Source: an uncultured Rickettsiales bacterium (GTDB taxonomy: Bacteria; Pseudomonadota; Alphaproteobacteria; UBA8366). From it: a stretch of 62,367 bases of DNA. Position 1 is the stretch's first letter, and each line of letters opens with the position of its first letter. The notes below the pieces were generated by a model. The model searched no databases, had not been told where the DNA came from, and was given only the letters and a program-made list of their open reading frames with translations. The translations under genes and the position numbers were made by a program. Shown piece by piece: positions 1-9,443 of the stretch. The stretch is from positions 1-62,367 of the forward strand of contig CAJWTF010000006.1 of the NCBI GenBank assembly GCA_913046825.1, written 5' to 3'.

Positions 1-291
1 AGACTGTGACTGGCCCACCGGGTCGATCAGCAGCCATTTATCGGCCAAATCATATTTTCGCGCCAGGCAGACCAAGATCGCCTGCGAATCCCAAACGGTC
101 ACATCGCCGTCTTCCAATGCCGGTATTTTACCCAACGGATGGCGAGCTAAATAACCGGCTGATTTCTGCTCTGCTTTTGCTAAGGCAATCGACACTTTGT
201 CGTAATCGAGACCCAAGAACGAAAGCATCATCCGGGCATTGTGACAGTTGCCCAATGGCGGGGTATCATAGAGTTTTATAGGATTGATTAC
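1..291 (-). CDS. Glutathione S-transferase family protein, N-terminal part (runs off window)
   Basis: Reading the minus strand gives about 97 residues of an N-terminal thioredoxin-like GST domain: IKLYDTPPLGNCHNARMML, then a typical LGKIPALEDGD segment (cis-Pro after Ile, with the following acidic/Asp contact region) and SQAILVCLARKY. This is the glutathione-binding half; the helical C-terminal domain lies beyond position 1. The start is unresolved: there is no in-frame ATG upstream of the domain. The frame stays open to a TTG at 339-337, which would overlap holC by about 31 nt, so a non-ATG start is likely. It follows holC closely on the same strand. Substrate cannot be inferred. Confidence 0.7.
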
Positions 292-308
292 CCCGATTTC
301 TGTGTTTC

Positions 309-770
309 TTAGTCGCGACTCTCGGCCTTCTTTTCCCAAGCGCCGCGGTCTGTTTGTTGCCAATAGGTCAGATCAAAACCAGCCTCCTTGCGGAGTTTCC
401 AGTGATCCCGCGCGCCCGCAACCGCGACGTCATCGCGGCCGTCGAACATCTCGCAGCATAGATCGAAATCGGCAATCTTGTCAGAATTTGCACCATCGAC
501 CAGGAATAGGACATTGGCCGCATTGGGATTCTCGTCATCTTCAGTCAGCCAGATGGGTTGGCGGTCGGGAAAACCATCCTTCTTGCTGCCATGCGGCAGA
601 AACCCCTCCCGCGTATTAGTCCAAAGAATGCCGTTAAGAACTTCCACGCGGTCCGGCGATCCCGCCATGACGACGGCCCGCCAACCACGCTCAAGGGTTT
701 TCTCCAGGAGTTTCGGCAACGTTTGCTCCAGCGTATTGCGCTGTAGGTGATAGAACCGAACCTCCGTCAC
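309..770 (-). CDS. holC: DNA polymerase III subunit chi
   Basis: A 153-residue protein with the HolC family pattern: N-terminal VRFYHLQRNTLEQTLPKLLEKTLERGWR, a central GSKKDGFPDRQPIWLTEDD segment, then NVLFLVDG and the C-terminal part with an aromatic YWQQTDRGAWEKK tail. Chi belongs to the clamp-loader complex and, in the family, binds single-stranded DNA-binding protein. Length matches the usual 140-150 residues. It lies 6 nt downstream of pepA on the same strand, the same pepA-holC pairing found in many proteobacteria, so the two are probably cotranscribed. Confidence 0.88.
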   Translation of the reverse strand: MTEVRFYHLQRNTLEQTLPKLLEKTLERGWRAVVMAGSPDRVEVLNGILWTNTREGFLPHGSKKDGFPDRQPIWLTEDDENPNAANVLFLVDGANSDKIADFDLCCEMFDGRDDVAVAGARDHWKLRKEAGFDLTYWQQTDRGAWEKKAESRD

Positions 771-776
771 GTCAAT

Positions 777-2252
777 CTAACCCTCGTAATTCTCTTGTAC
801 GAAGCGGTCGAGAAGACGAACGCCGTAGCCGGTCCCACCACGCGGTACGATCGGCGAGTTGGAATTCGACCACGCCATGCCAGCGATATCGAGGTGCGCC
901 CAGGGTACCTTATTGACGAAGCGCTGTAGGAACTGTGCCGCCGTGATGGAGCCGCCGTCCCGTCCGGCCACATTCTTCATATCGGCGCCATCGGTATTGA
1001 GCTTCTTGTCATATGCATCGCCCAGCGGCATTCGCCAGACTTTCTCACCGGTGGCGAGTCCCGCCTTCATCAGCTGTTCGGACAGGTTATCGTCGTTCGT
1101 AAACATGCCCGCATGCTCGTGACCAAGACTGATGATGATCGCCCCCGTCAATGTCGCGAGATCGATCATGAATTGCGGTTTAAAACGCTGCTGTGCATAC
1201 CAAAGCACATCGGCCAGAACGAGGCGGCCTTCGGCATCGGTGTTGTGAATCTCGATGGTCTGGCCCGACATCGAGGTGACGATATCACCCGGCCGCTGAG
1301 CGTTACCGTCCGGCATGTTTTCGACGAGACCGATCATACCTATGGCGTTTACTTTCGCCTTGCGCCCCGCGAGCGCCTTCATCAGGCCAGAGACAGTACC
1401 CGCACCGCCCATATCCCACTTCATGTCTTGCATGCCGGGCCCGGGTTTCAAGGAAATGCCACCGGTATCGAAGGTGACACCCTTGCCAATAAACGCGACT
1501 GGTTGTTGCGACTTGGCCGCACCATCCCAGCGCATGATCGCAATTTTGCTCTCCCGCACCGAGCCCTGCCCGACACCGAGCAGTGAGCCCATGCCGAGTT
1601 TCGCCATTTGTTTTTCGCCCAATATCTCGACCTTCACGCCAAGCTTCGTGAGAGCTTTGACCTCTTTTGCAAAGGTTTCCGGATACAGGACATTCGGCGG
1701 CTCGGAGACCAAGTCGCGGGTAAAGAATACGCCTTCAGCAATCTTTTCCAAAGGTGTATAAGCGCGTCTCGCGGCCGCCGCCCCCTTCACGCGAATGGCC
1801 AAAGCCCGCAACGTCGGCTTGGTATCTGCTTTTTCCTGGGTGCGATATTTGTCAAAACGGTAGCTCCGCAGATGCGCGCCATGTGCGACATTAGCCGCCG
1901 CTTCCGGTAAATCCCGACCCGTCGCTTCGAGCGCCACTTGCGCCGCCTTCACACCCATCTGATTAAGATGCGCGTATAGACGCCCGCCGAGAGCCAACTG
2001 ATCCTGTTCGTTAAGGCCCTTACCGACGCCGGCCATGACGATCCGTCCATAGGCCACGCCTCCCGGCGCCACGACATCGAGGAGCTGCGACTTCTTGCCT
2101 GAAAACCGGCTTTCCTTGATGGCGCGCGACAGCGCACCACCAGTGGCCTTATCGAGTTGTCTTGCGGTTGCAGACAAATTCCCGCCGTCGCCGACGCAAA
2201 CTATTACGGCGCCGGTTTTCGGCAGTCCCGGTTCTGAGAACGAAAGCTTCAT
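777..2252 (-). CDS. pepA: Cytosol (leucyl) aminopeptidase
   Basis: A 491-residue M17 metallopeptidase. The C-terminal catalytic domain has the metal and active-site signature GKGVTFDTGGISLKP (about residues 256-270) and the NTDAEGRLVLADVL signature (about 340-350). The N-terminal macro-like domain covers roughly 1-160. It removes N-terminal amino acids from peptides in the cytoplasm using two divalent metals, and some homologues also act as DNA-binding regulators. Length is standard. It is divergent from lptF across a 186 bp gap and is followed by holC, the order seen in E. coli and relatives. Confidence 0.95.
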   Translation of the reverse strand: MKLSFSEPGLPKTGAVIVCVGDGGNLSATARQLDKATGGALSRAIKESRFSGKKSQLLDVVAPGGVAYGRIVMAGVGKGLNEQDQLALGGRLYAHLNQMGVKAAQVALEATGRDLPEAAANVAHGAHLRSYRFDKYRTQEKADTKPTLRALAIRVKGAAAARRAYTPLEKIAEGVFFTRDLVSEPPNVLYPETFAKEVKALTKLGVKVEILGEKQMAKLGMGSLLGVGQGSVRESKIAIMRWDGAAKSQQPVAFIGKGVTFDTGGISLKPGPGMQDMKWDMGGAGTVSGLMKALAGRKAKVNAIGMIGLVENMPDGNAQRPGDIVTSMSGQTIEIHNTDAEGRLVLADVLWYAQQRFKPQFMIDLATLTGAIIISLGHEHAGMFTNDDNLSEQLMKAGLATGEKVWRMPLGDAYDKKLNTDGADMKNVAGRDGGSITAAQFLQRFVNKVPWAHLDIAGMAWSNSNSPIVPRGGTGYGVRLLDRFVQENYEG

Positions 2253-2438
2253 GAGTTCCTCTTGCGAAATTCTTCATAGCACCGCGACACGCGATAGCCT
2301 TCAGTCACTCTACTCCGGCACCAGCAAAAGAAAAGCATATCACCCATCGATTTGACGCTTCGCCCGGCGGGCGGATAGGTTATACTCATCGATTGACCAG
2401 TAAGACAGGATCCGACGCTTTTCCAGTGCGGCTCGAAT

Positions 2439-3593
2439 ATGACGACGCTCTTTCGCTACATCACAAAACAGCTTCTCTTCACGACACTTCTCGTGACGGT
2501 GATCCTGTGCATGATTTTTTGGCTCGCAAAGGCGTCGACCTTGTTGGACTTCATTCTCAATCGCGGCCTGGATATCGGTTTTTTTCTTTATATGAGTATG
2601 CTCATCCTACCGCGATTGCTGATCATCATTTTGCCCATCGCTACTTTCGGCACATTACTATTCGGCTATTACCGTCTTCAGACCGATAGCGAAATCGTCG
2701 TCATGCGGGCAGCTGGGACTAGCACTTATACCCTGGCGAAACCTGGTTTGGTCGTCGGTGGGGTCATAGCCGTGTTCATGACCGTGCTGACTACATTCCT
2801 TTTGCCCGCGTCGTACCGTGAATTCAAGGATCAGGAATTCGCCATCCGACACGAGTTCGGGTCGGTTTTACTGCAAGAAGGTTCCTTCAATACGATCGCG
2901 CCGGGGGTCACTGTATTCGTGCACAAACGCGGTGCAGACGAGGAACTGCAAGGGATAATGCTTCATGACAATCGGGACCCGGAGAAACCGCAAACATGGC
3001 TCGCCGAGAGAGGGGCGATGGTCGCTACCGATGATGGCCCGCGCGCGCTTTTGCTCAACGGCAATCGACAACAAGTCGACCGTGTCCGCGGTACATTTTC
3101 GATGTTGCTTTTCGAACAGACCACCCTCGATATAGCGGAAGCCGCGGGATCCAGCGGTACACGCTGGCGGGAACCACGCGAGCGTTTCCTAAACGAGCTA
3201 TTCGACCCACAGGACACGAGCCAGAGTGTAACTTATTACGCCGACCTCATTGCGGAAGCTCACAGCCGATTGGTCCAACCGATTCTGCCGCTCACGTGTG
3301 CGGCCGTAACCCTCGCGATCTTGCTAACCGGCAGCTATAGTCGACGAGGACAGGTCGTTGATATTTGCATGGCGGTATTCGCGACCGTTATCATCTTGGT
3401 CATCAGTCTGGGCACGAGAAGTTTAGCCGGCAAGCAACCGATTATGATTTATGCCATGTATGCCAACGCGCTAATGCCCCTGGTGATCGCCCTCTACTAC
3501 ATCGTGATTCCACGTAAACTGCGCACCTCTTGGATGGCGCGCCGAGCCCTGAAGGGCGGGACATCGGACGACGAGGAACATCAGGCGGCTTGA
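2439..3593 (+). CDS. lptF: LPS export permease LptF
   Basis: A 384-residue YjgP/YjgQ-family permease. The N-terminus TTLFRYITKQLLFTTLLVT is the LptF type, followed by membrane spans around residues 10-35, 50-75 and 95-120, a large periplasmic jellyroll (about 125-265), and three C-terminal spans starting at LVQPILPLTCAAVTLAILL. With LptG and the ATPase LptB2 it extracts LPS from the inner membrane. It is divergent from pepA and its 3' end overlaps the convergent SDR gene by 13 nt. Its usual partner lptG is 24 kb away at 27040-28134, so the pair is split here. LptF rather than LptG is assigned from the N-terminus and the pepA neighbour. Confidence 0.9.
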   Translation: MTTLFRYITKQLLFTTLLVTVILCMIFWLAKASTLLDFILNRGLDIGFFLYMSMLILPRLLIIILPIATFGTLLFGYYRLQTDSEIVVMRAAGTSTYTLAKPGLVVGGVIAVFMTVLTTFLLPASYREFKDQEFAIRHEFGSVLLQEGSFNTIAPGVTVFVHKRGADEELQGIMLHDNRDPEKPQTWLAERGAMVATDDGPRALLLNGNRQQVDRVRGTFSMLLFEQTTLDIAEAAGSSGTRWREPRERFLNELFDPQDTSQSVTYYADLIAEAHSRLVQPILPLTCAAVTLAILLTGSYSRRGQVVDICMAVFATVIILVISLGTRSLAGKQPIMIYAMYANALMPLVIALYYIVIPRKLRTSWMARRALKGGTSDDEEHQAA

Positions 3594-4285
3594 ATGATTT
3601 CTCCATGCCGGGTGCAGCTGACCTCGGTTAATTCGACTAACAAATCAGCGATCGATTCCGGCGTCTTTAAGGTCTCCGGATCTTCACCGGGAAATGCCTG
3701 GGCCCGCATGTTGGTGCGGGTAGCACCTGGATTGAGCAGATTTACCCGCAAATCAGTATTTTCAACCTCGTCCGCATAGCATTTAACAAGAGCATCGAGG
3801 CCGGCTTTAGTCGTGGCATAGGCGCCCCAATAGGCAATACCGCGCGATGCACCCGATGTCACGAAGACAGCGCGCCCCGCATCGGACGCCCGTAAGAGGG
3901 GGTCGAGACTACGGATCAATCGATAATTCGCGGTCAGGTTTAATTGCACCGCGTCTTCCCAGACACCGGGATCGATATGGCCGACGGGGGAGAGGATACC
4001 AAGGGTCGCAGCATTGGCGACAAGAATATCAAGCTTGCCGAAACGTTGATGGAGCGCCGCCCCCATCTGGTCAATTTCGTCGAAATCCTTTAAATTTAAA
4101 GGAACGAGAGTGGAACTGCCGCCGTGCTGTTGCACGATGTCGTCAATTTCTTCCAGGCCACCTACCGTGCGAGCCGTCAGGATCAAATGCGCGCCTTCCT
4201 CGGCGAACCGCAACGCCACCGCCGCGCCAATACCCCGACTGGCGCCGGTGATCAACGCGATTTTGCCGTCGAGCCGCCCGGCCAT
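3581..4285 (-). CDS. Short-chain dehydrogenase/reductase
   Basis: Starting at the ATG at 4285, which shares one base with the purF stop (TGATG), gives 234 residues beginning MAGRLDGKIALITGASRGIG. The NAD(P)-binding TGASRGIG motif is at about 14-21, NNAG is replaced by VANAATLG, and the catalytic YATTK (Y-x-x-x-K) is present. This is a classical SDR oxidoreductase, cytoplasmic, with unknown substrate. The frame stays open 33 codons upstream inside purF, but that extension has no family resemblance. Position directly after purF is common in alphaproteobacteria. Its 3' end overlaps lptF on the other strand. Confidence 0.9.
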   Translation of the reverse strand: MAGRLDGKIALITGASRGIGAAVALRFAEEGAHLILTARTVGGLEEIDDIVQQHGGSSTLVPLNLKDFDEIDQMGAALHQRFGKLDILVANAATLGILSPVGHIDPGVWEDAVQLNLTANYRLIRSLDPLLRASDAGRAVFVTSGASRGIAYWGAYATTKAGLDALVKCYADEVENTDLRVNLLNPGATRTNMRAQAFPGEDPETLKTPESIADLLVELTEVSCTRHGEIIQAA

Positions 4286-5736
4286 CAGGCGATTTCTGCG
4301 AGAAGCGAGAGTTGCCGGCCTGTGGTGCCATCTTCCTGGTCGGTCAGGCGTATGGGATACTCTCCGGAGAAACAAGCGTCGCAATAGGCCGGTGCGTCAG
4401 GGTCACGACCCGGCGCGCCCATAGCTCGGTAGAGGCCGTCCATCGAGATAAATGCCAAAGTGTCGCATCCGATAAGCTTTCGCATGCCTTCGATGTCGAG
4501 CCGTGAGGCCAAGAGCTGATCGCGTTCTGGTGTATCGACGCCGTAGAAACAGGAGTGCTTCGTCGGCGGACTGGCAATTCGCATATGCACTTCTTTCGCG
4601 CCGGCGTTTCTGACCATCTCGACGATCTTAGAAGAAGTGGTCCCCCGCACAATCGAATCGTCGACCAAGACCAACCGCTTACCTTCGATGTGGGCACGGT
4701 TTGCATTGTGTTTCAGTTTGACACCCAAGTGGCGGATTTCCGACGAAGGTTCAATAAACGTCCGGCCAACATAATGATTTCGGATAATTCCCATCTCGTA
4801 GGGAACACCTGCTTCGTGCGCATAACCGATGGCGGAGGGCACGCCCGAATCGGGTACAGGCACCACCAAATCCACGTCAACAGGCGCTTCTCGCGCCAAT
4901 TCTGCGCCAATTTTCTTGCGGGCCTGATAGACGGACAGCCCCTCGATGACGCTATCGGGCCGCGAAAAATAAATATACTCGAAAATGCAAAATCGCTGTT
5001 GGGCCGGCGGGAATGGACGATGACTGTGAATGCCATTCTCATCAAGTACGACCAATTCACCAGGATCGATATCACGCACATAATCGGCGCCGATGATGTC
5101 GAAGGCACAGCTTTCAGAAGCCAATATATAGGCATCGCCGAGTTTACCGAGCACCAGCGGGCGAACACCATGGGGGTCCCGCACACCGATGACACAATCC
5201 TCCGCGACGGCGACTATCGAATAAGCGCCATCGACCTGACGCAATGCGCTGACAATCCGATCAACAACCGTACCGCTGCTGGTCGCCATCAGGTGAACGA
5301 TAATCTCCGTATCCGTGGTTGACTGAAAGATGCACCCCCGGCAAACGAGTTCGTGTCTAATCCCGACGGCATTGGTCAGATTGCCGTTATGCGCGATCGC
5401 AAAACCACCAAATTCCAAATCAGCGAATAGCGGCTGTACGTTCCGAAGATTGGGCTTCCCGGTCGTCGAGTATCGCGTATGGCCGATGGCCATCGTGCCT
5501 TCGAGCTGATCGATAACCCGCGCCTCGGCGAAGATATCGCCGACGAGACCGATCTCGCGGTGGGCATGGAACTGCCCATTGCCCGCCGCGACGATGCCTG
5601 CCGCTTCTTGGCCGCGATGCTGAAGGGCATGCAACCCGAGGGCGGTATGCGCGGCTGCATCCTTTGAGCCACAAATGCCGAAGACAGCGCATTCTTCGTG
5701 CAGGTGGTCGTCATCGTAAGGATTGGTGGTGACCAT
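4285..5736 (-). CDS. purF: Amidophosphoribosyltransferase
   Basis: A 483-residue enzyme for the first step of purine synthesis (PRPP plus glutamine to phosphoribosylamine). It has a short propeptide ending before Cys16 (HLHEECAVFGI), the Ntn nucleophile after cleavage. The glutaminase domain has GLHALQHRGQEAAG and IAHNGNLTNA. The phosphoribosyltransferase domain has the PRPP loop RLVLVDDSIVRGTTS. Cysteines at RFCIFEY, SCFYGVD and YCDACFSGEYP match the four ligands of the [4Fe-4S] cluster of Bacillus-type PurF, so an iron-sulfur form is expected. It follows cvpA by 5 nt, the classic cvpA-purF pairing. Confidence 0.96.
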   Translation of the reverse strand: MVTTNPYDDDHLHEECAVFGICGSKDAAAHTALGLHALQHRGQEAAGIVAAGNGQFHAHREIGLVGDIFAEARVIDQLEGTMAIGHTRYSTTGKPNLRNVQPLFADLEFGGFAIAHNGNLTNAVGIRHELVCRGCIFQSTTDTEIIVHLMATSSGTVVDRIVSALRQVDGAYSIVAVAEDCVIGVRDPHGVRPLVLGKLGDAYILASESCAFDIIGADYVRDIDPGELVVLDENGIHSHRPFPPAQQRFCIFEYIYFSRPDSVIEGLSVYQARKKIGAELAREAPVDVDLVVPVPDSGVPSAIGYAHEAGVPYEMGIIRNHYVGRTFIEPSSEIRHLGVKLKHNANRAHIEGKRLVLVDDSIVRGTTSSKIVEMVRNAGAKEVHMRIASPPTKHSCFYGVDTPERDQLLASRLDIEGMRKLIGCDTLAFISMDGLYRAMGAPGRDPDAPAYCDACFSGEYPIRLTDQEDGTTGRQLSLLAEIA

Positions 5737-5741
5737 GCTTG

Positions 5742-6419
5742 CTACTGCTTACTTTCGATAAGTCGATCCATATCACGCCGGGACGGTGGGGCGTAGCCCT
5801 TTTGTTTGTCGGGCTGCGATTGATCCTTATCCCCGGCCTGTTCAATCAGTTGTTGCATCGCGCGCCCAGTTCTTTGGGCGTCATTGATTCTGCTCTGAGT
5901 GTCGCGGACCGCTGCTTTCGTCTTCTCCTGTACTTCGGGCGGCAGGAAAGTACGGATAACGTTGGCCCCGGTCTCGACAAAAGGCCGCAAACGGGCGTCC
6001 GCGATATACGACGGAAGCTCGTCTTCACCAAGCTCCCAATTCGCCGCCAAATAAGCCCCACAAACCATCACCAAACCGACGATCAGGCCGCCAAGCAAAC
6101 CGAGTGAACGGTCCAGACTACTGAACTCGCTCTTACGAACCCGCCGCCAAATTCGCGAGAAGATCCAAAACATGACGATCAAACTAACGATGAATATAGC
6201 CGCCGGAGCGACGTATATATCGTAAGCCGGAGCCTGGATCAGTTCCTGAAAATAAGGTGTCGCATCTTCATATGTAAAGAATGCGATGAGTGCCGCGCCA
6301 ACCCAAGTAGCAACGAACAGGATGGCTTTCACCAGCCCCCACGCCAAACCCATGAGACCGGCAATCACCAGGACAACCAATATGGCGACATCACCAAATG
6401 TAATACTAAAAGCTTCCAT
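5742..6419 (-). CDS. cvpA: CvpA family inner-membrane protein
   Basis: A 225-residue protein with four predicted membrane segments in the first 130 residues, opening with ITFGDVAILVVLVIAGLMGLAWG, a recognisable CvpA N-terminus, followed by GLVKAILFVATWVGAALIAFF and FIVSLIVMFWIF. The C-terminal 90 residues are hydrophilic and probably cytoplasmic. CvpA was named for colicin V production and has since been linked to envelope stress; its precise role is unsettled. It lies between radA (1 nt gap) and purF (5 nt gap) in the same minus-strand operon. Confidence 0.88.
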   Translation of the reverse strand: MEAFSITFGDVAILVVLVIAGLMGLAWGLVKAILFVATWVGAALIAFFTYEDATPYFQELIQAPAYDIYVAPAAIFIVSLIVMFWIFSRIWRRVRKSEFSSLDRSLGLLGGLIVGLVMVCGAYLAANWELGEDELPSYIADARLRPFVETGANVIRTFLPPEVQEKTKAAVRDTQSRINDAQRTGRAMQQLIEQAGDKDQSQPDKQKGYAPPSRRDMDRLIESKQ

Positions 6420-6420
6420 C

Positions 6421-7824
6421 TTATCCGCTCAATGCCTTGGCCGCCGAATCGCCGCCACGCTCGAAGTAGCTTACCATATCCTGCAGCTCGGATACCTCGC
6501 GAAGTTCCAAAGAACCCTTTGATTTCTTATTCTTACCGCGCCGCGTCGGCATAAGCGCGGAACTAAACCCGAGTTTCGCGGCTTCCTTCATTCTGGCGTC
6601 GGCTTGCCCAACCGAACGCACTTCCCCGGAAAGACTAATTTCACCGAACACCACCATATCTGCCGGCAACGGAACCCCGGTCAAAGAGGAGGTCAAGGCA
6701 GCCGCCACCGCCAGGTCCGCCGCGGGCTCGCCGATGCGTAATCCGCCCGCCACGTTCAGATAAACTTCACCGCCTGAAAAACTGAGCCCACAGCGGGACT
6801 CCAAGACCGCGAGCACCATCGCCAGACGCCCTGAATCCCATCCCACGACCGCGCGGCGCGGCGTTGCCAGAGGAGAGGATGCAACCAACGCCTGAATTTC
6901 CACCAAAACCGGGCGAGTTCCCTCCATTCCGGCGAAAACGGCGGAACCCGGCACCTGTCCCTGACGGCCAGCGAGAAATAGCGCCGACGGGTTTTCGACT
7001 TCCGAAAGTCCGCGATCCGTCATTTCGAAGACGCCGATCTCGTCGGTGGCGCCGAACCGGTTCTTCACTGAGCGCAAAATTCGGAATTGATGGCCCCGCT
7101 CGCCTTCGAAATAGAGCACGGTATCGACCATATGCTCGAGCACGCGCGGTCCGGCGATGGTACCCTCCTTGGTTACGTGTCCCACCAAGAGCAAGACAAA
7201 GCCGCGTTTCTTGGCGAGCCTAATGAGTTCCTGTGCCGTGGCGCGCACCTGAGCCACGGTGCCGGGCGCCGAGTCGAGGGCGTCGATATACATCGTTTGG
7301 ATGGAGTCGATCACGACCAGGTCCGGGCCATCCTGAGCATCGAGCGTCGCCAGAATATCCGCGAGATTGGTCGCCGCCGCAACCGATACCGGAGAGCTCT
7401 CCACACCAAGGCGCCGCGCTCGCATCTGCACCTGATCGACCGCTTCTTCGCCGGTGATATAGGCGCATTTGCTACCAGCAGCCAAACGCGCCGTGACCTG
7501 AAGCAACAAGGTAGATTTCCCGATCCCTGGATCGCCACCGATCAAGACAGCAGAGCCGCGCACAAGGCCACCGCCGGTCACCCGGTCGAATTCGTCAATC
7601 CCAGTTTTCCGTCTCGGCGCAGGCTCATTTACATCAGCCAGATTGGACATCTCGAGCACACGCCCGCGCCCGGTACCGCCCGAAGCACGCCCACCGATCG
7701 GGGCCGAGCTGCTGACTTCTTCGAGGAGCGAATTCCATTCGCCGCAGGCGTCGCACCGGCCCGTCCATCGCGGATGAACCGCACCGCAGGCCTGACAGGT
7801 AAAGCTGGCTTTCGCTTTCGCCAC
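6421..7824 (-). CDS. radA: DNA repair protein RadA
   Basis: A 467-residue protein with the RadA layout: an N-terminal zinc finger (FTCQACGAVHPRWTGRC with a second CDAC pair at about residues 9-27), a RecA-like ATPase with Walker A GGDPGIGKST (about 97-106), the RadA-specific KNRFGATDE motif (about 255-263), and a C-terminal Lon-protease-like domain with YLNVAGGLRI and FGEISLSGEVR. It promotes branch migration of recombination intermediates. Standard length. It sits 1 nt upstream of cvpA and 39 nt downstream of the ABC pair. Confidence 0.95.
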   Translation of the reverse strand: MAKAKASFTCQACGAVHPRWTGRCDACGEWNSLLEEVSSSAPIGGRASGGTGRGRVLEMSNLADVNEPAPRRKTGIDEFDRVTGGGLVRGSAVLIGGDPGIGKSTLLLQVTARLAAGSKCAYITGEEAVDQVQMRARRLGVESSPVSVAAATNLADILATLDAQDGPDLVVIDSIQTMYIDALDSAPGTVAQVRATAQELIRLAKKRGFVLLLVGHVTKEGTIAGPRVLEHMVDTVLYFEGERGHQFRILRSVKNRFGATDEIGVFEMTDRGLSEVENPSALFLAGRQGQVPGSAVFAGMEGTRPVLVEIQALVASSPLATPRRAVVGWDSGRLAMVLAVLESRCGLSFSGGEVYLNVAGGLRIGEPAADLAVAAALTSSLTGVPLPADMVVFGEISLSGEVRSVGQADARMKEAAKLGFSSALMPTRRGKNKKSKGSLELREVSELQDMVSYFERGGDSAAKALSG

Positions 7825-7863
7825 GCTAAATGAGCTCCGTTCGAATGTGCAGCGACATTAAAC

Positions 7864-8643
7864 TCATAGACGGCGGACCTCCATCTTGATTGGTCCTTCC
7901 GCCCGGCCATGAATGAATTGATCGACCCTGGGGTCCCCTGATGCATCCACCTGATCCGTTGAGCCAGCCCATATTATCTTGCCTTGATAGAGCATGGCGA
8001 TGCGGTCAGCGATAACCCTAGCGCTGGCCATATCATGGGTAATCGTCAACGTCGTTGCGCCCAGATCGCGAGTACATTTCACGATCAAGTCGTTGATTAC
8101 ATCACCCATCACAGGATCGAGACCTGTCGTCGGCTCGTCGAACAGAATAATTTCTGGTTCCAAGGCAACCGCGCGCGCCAATCCCACTCGCTTGCGCTGC
8201 CCACCCGACAGTTCGGCCGGCATGCGAGGGCCAAAGCTTCGGTCCAATCCGACCTGTTCCAATTTTTCATAAGCAACGCGCTCGGCGTCCGAAGCGGACA
8301 TACCTTTGCCACGAAACAGTCCAAACGTCACATTATCCAATACGGTCATGCTGTCGAATAAAGCCGCATGCTGGAACAGCATTCCGAACTTCTGATTGAT
8401 CGTGTCGCGATCGTCTTCCGAAATACCGAGAATCGAGCTGCCATCGATCTCTATCCGCCCCTCATCCGGTATCAACAATCCGAGCAGACACTTCAGCGAG
8501 ACGGACTTGCCGCTTCCGGAGCCACCCATGATCACAACAGATTCGCCTTTGCCAACATCAAGATTCAAGCCGTTCAACACCACTTTATCTCCAAACTTCT
8601 TATGGAGATCCTTAAGCCGGATTTTCGGAGGCACTTCGATCAT
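7864..8643 (-). CDS. ABC transporter ATPase, MlaF-like
   Basis: A 259-residue ATPase with Walker A GGSGSGKS (about 41-48), the signature LSGGQRKRVGLARA (about 144-157), Walker B IILFDEPTTGLDP and the switch His in TITHD. It is closest in pattern to the MlaF/Ttg2A group that energises phospholipid or sterol-like lipid trafficking between membranes. Its start overlaps the stop of the permease gene by 4 nt. No mlaD-type substrate-binding gene, mlaC or mlaB is nearby, so the rest of the system must be elsewhere. Confidence 0.88.
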   Translation of the reverse strand: MIEVPPKIRLKDLHKKFGDKVVLNGLNLDVGKGESVVIMGGSGSGKSVSLKCLLGLLIPDEGRIEIDGSSILGISEDDRDTINQKFGMLFQHAALFDSMTVLDNVTFGLFRGKGMSASDAERVAYEKLEQVGLDRSFGPRMPAELSGGQRKRVGLARAVALEPEIILFDEPTTGLDPVMGDVINDLIVKCTRDLGATTLTITHDMASARVIADRIAMLYQGKIIWAGSTDQVDASGDPRVDQFIHGRAEGPIKMEVRRL

Positions 8644-9443
8644 GCGCCAAAAAAAAGCTGACTGATCAAGTAATTAAGTATCAGAATAAGTATAGCGGAG
8701 GCGACCACGGCATTGGTCGTCGCAGCGCCGACGCCCTGTGCTCCGCCGCTGGAATGATAGCCCATATAGCAACCAAGCAATGTGACGACGAAACCAAAGA
8801 CGGCGGCTTTCACTAAGCCGGATATGACATCTATGTATTCTAGGAAATTGTATGTCTTTTGGATATAGAGGGCCGGATTGAAATCCAGTTTGAAGACACC
8901 GATGACATAGCCGCCGAAAATACCGATCACATCACCAACCAATACCAGCAATGGCAACATGGTCAGCCCTGCGATTATTCGCGGCACAACAAGATATTTA
9001 ATCGGGTTGGTCGACAGCGTCGTCAGCGCATCAATTTGCTCGGTAACGCGCATCGTGCCGATTTCGGCCGCCATCGAGGCGCCGATGCGACCCGCCACCA
9101 TCAAACCCGCCAATACCGGCGCCAACTCACGCGTGATCGAGAGGACGACCACCGCCGTCACATTTTCGAGCGCGGCGTCAGCGGTCACCCGGGTCGCCCC
9201 GGTATAGCTTTGCAGCGCGATGACCATACCTGAGAACAGCGTTGTCAGTCCGACCACCGGCAAAGAGTAATACCCAACTTCGATCATTTGCCGGCCGATC
9301 AGGCGAAAATAGATCGGTGGTCGGACGAAATGCGAGACCGAATTCAACATGAACAAAGTAAGTTGGCCGATCGTGCCCAGCATCCCAAGCGTGGCCGCAC
9401 CTATCGTGCGTAACGGATTAATCCCTGTCGGTCTCTCGCTCAT
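8640..9443 (-). CDS. MlaE-family ABC permease
   Basis: A 267-residue MlaE (DUF140) permease. It contains VLAGLMVAGRIGASMAAEIGTMRVTEQIDAL, the hallmark cytoplasmic EQ-loop region of the family (about residues 110-145), split here only for quotation, and hydrophobic segments around 15-35, 50-75, 145-175, 195-225 and 240-262. It forms the membrane channel with the adjacent MlaF-like ATPase for lipid transport across the inner membrane. It overlaps both neighbours by 4 nt (alr upstream, the ATPase downstream), so translation is probably coupled. Confidence 0.9.
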   Translation of the reverse strand: MSERPTGINPLRTIGAATLGMLGTIGQLTLFMLNSVSHFVRPPIYFRLIGRQMIEVGYYSLPVVGLTTLFSGMVIALQSYTGATRVTADAALENVTAVVVLSITRELAPVLAGLMVAGRIGASMAAEIGTMRVTEQIDALTTLSTNPIKYLVVPRIIAGLTMLPLLVLVGDVIGIFGGYVIGVFKLDFNPALYIQKTYNFLEYIDVISGLVKAAVFGFVVTLLGCYMGYHSSGGAQGVGAATTNAVVASAILILILNYLISQLFFGA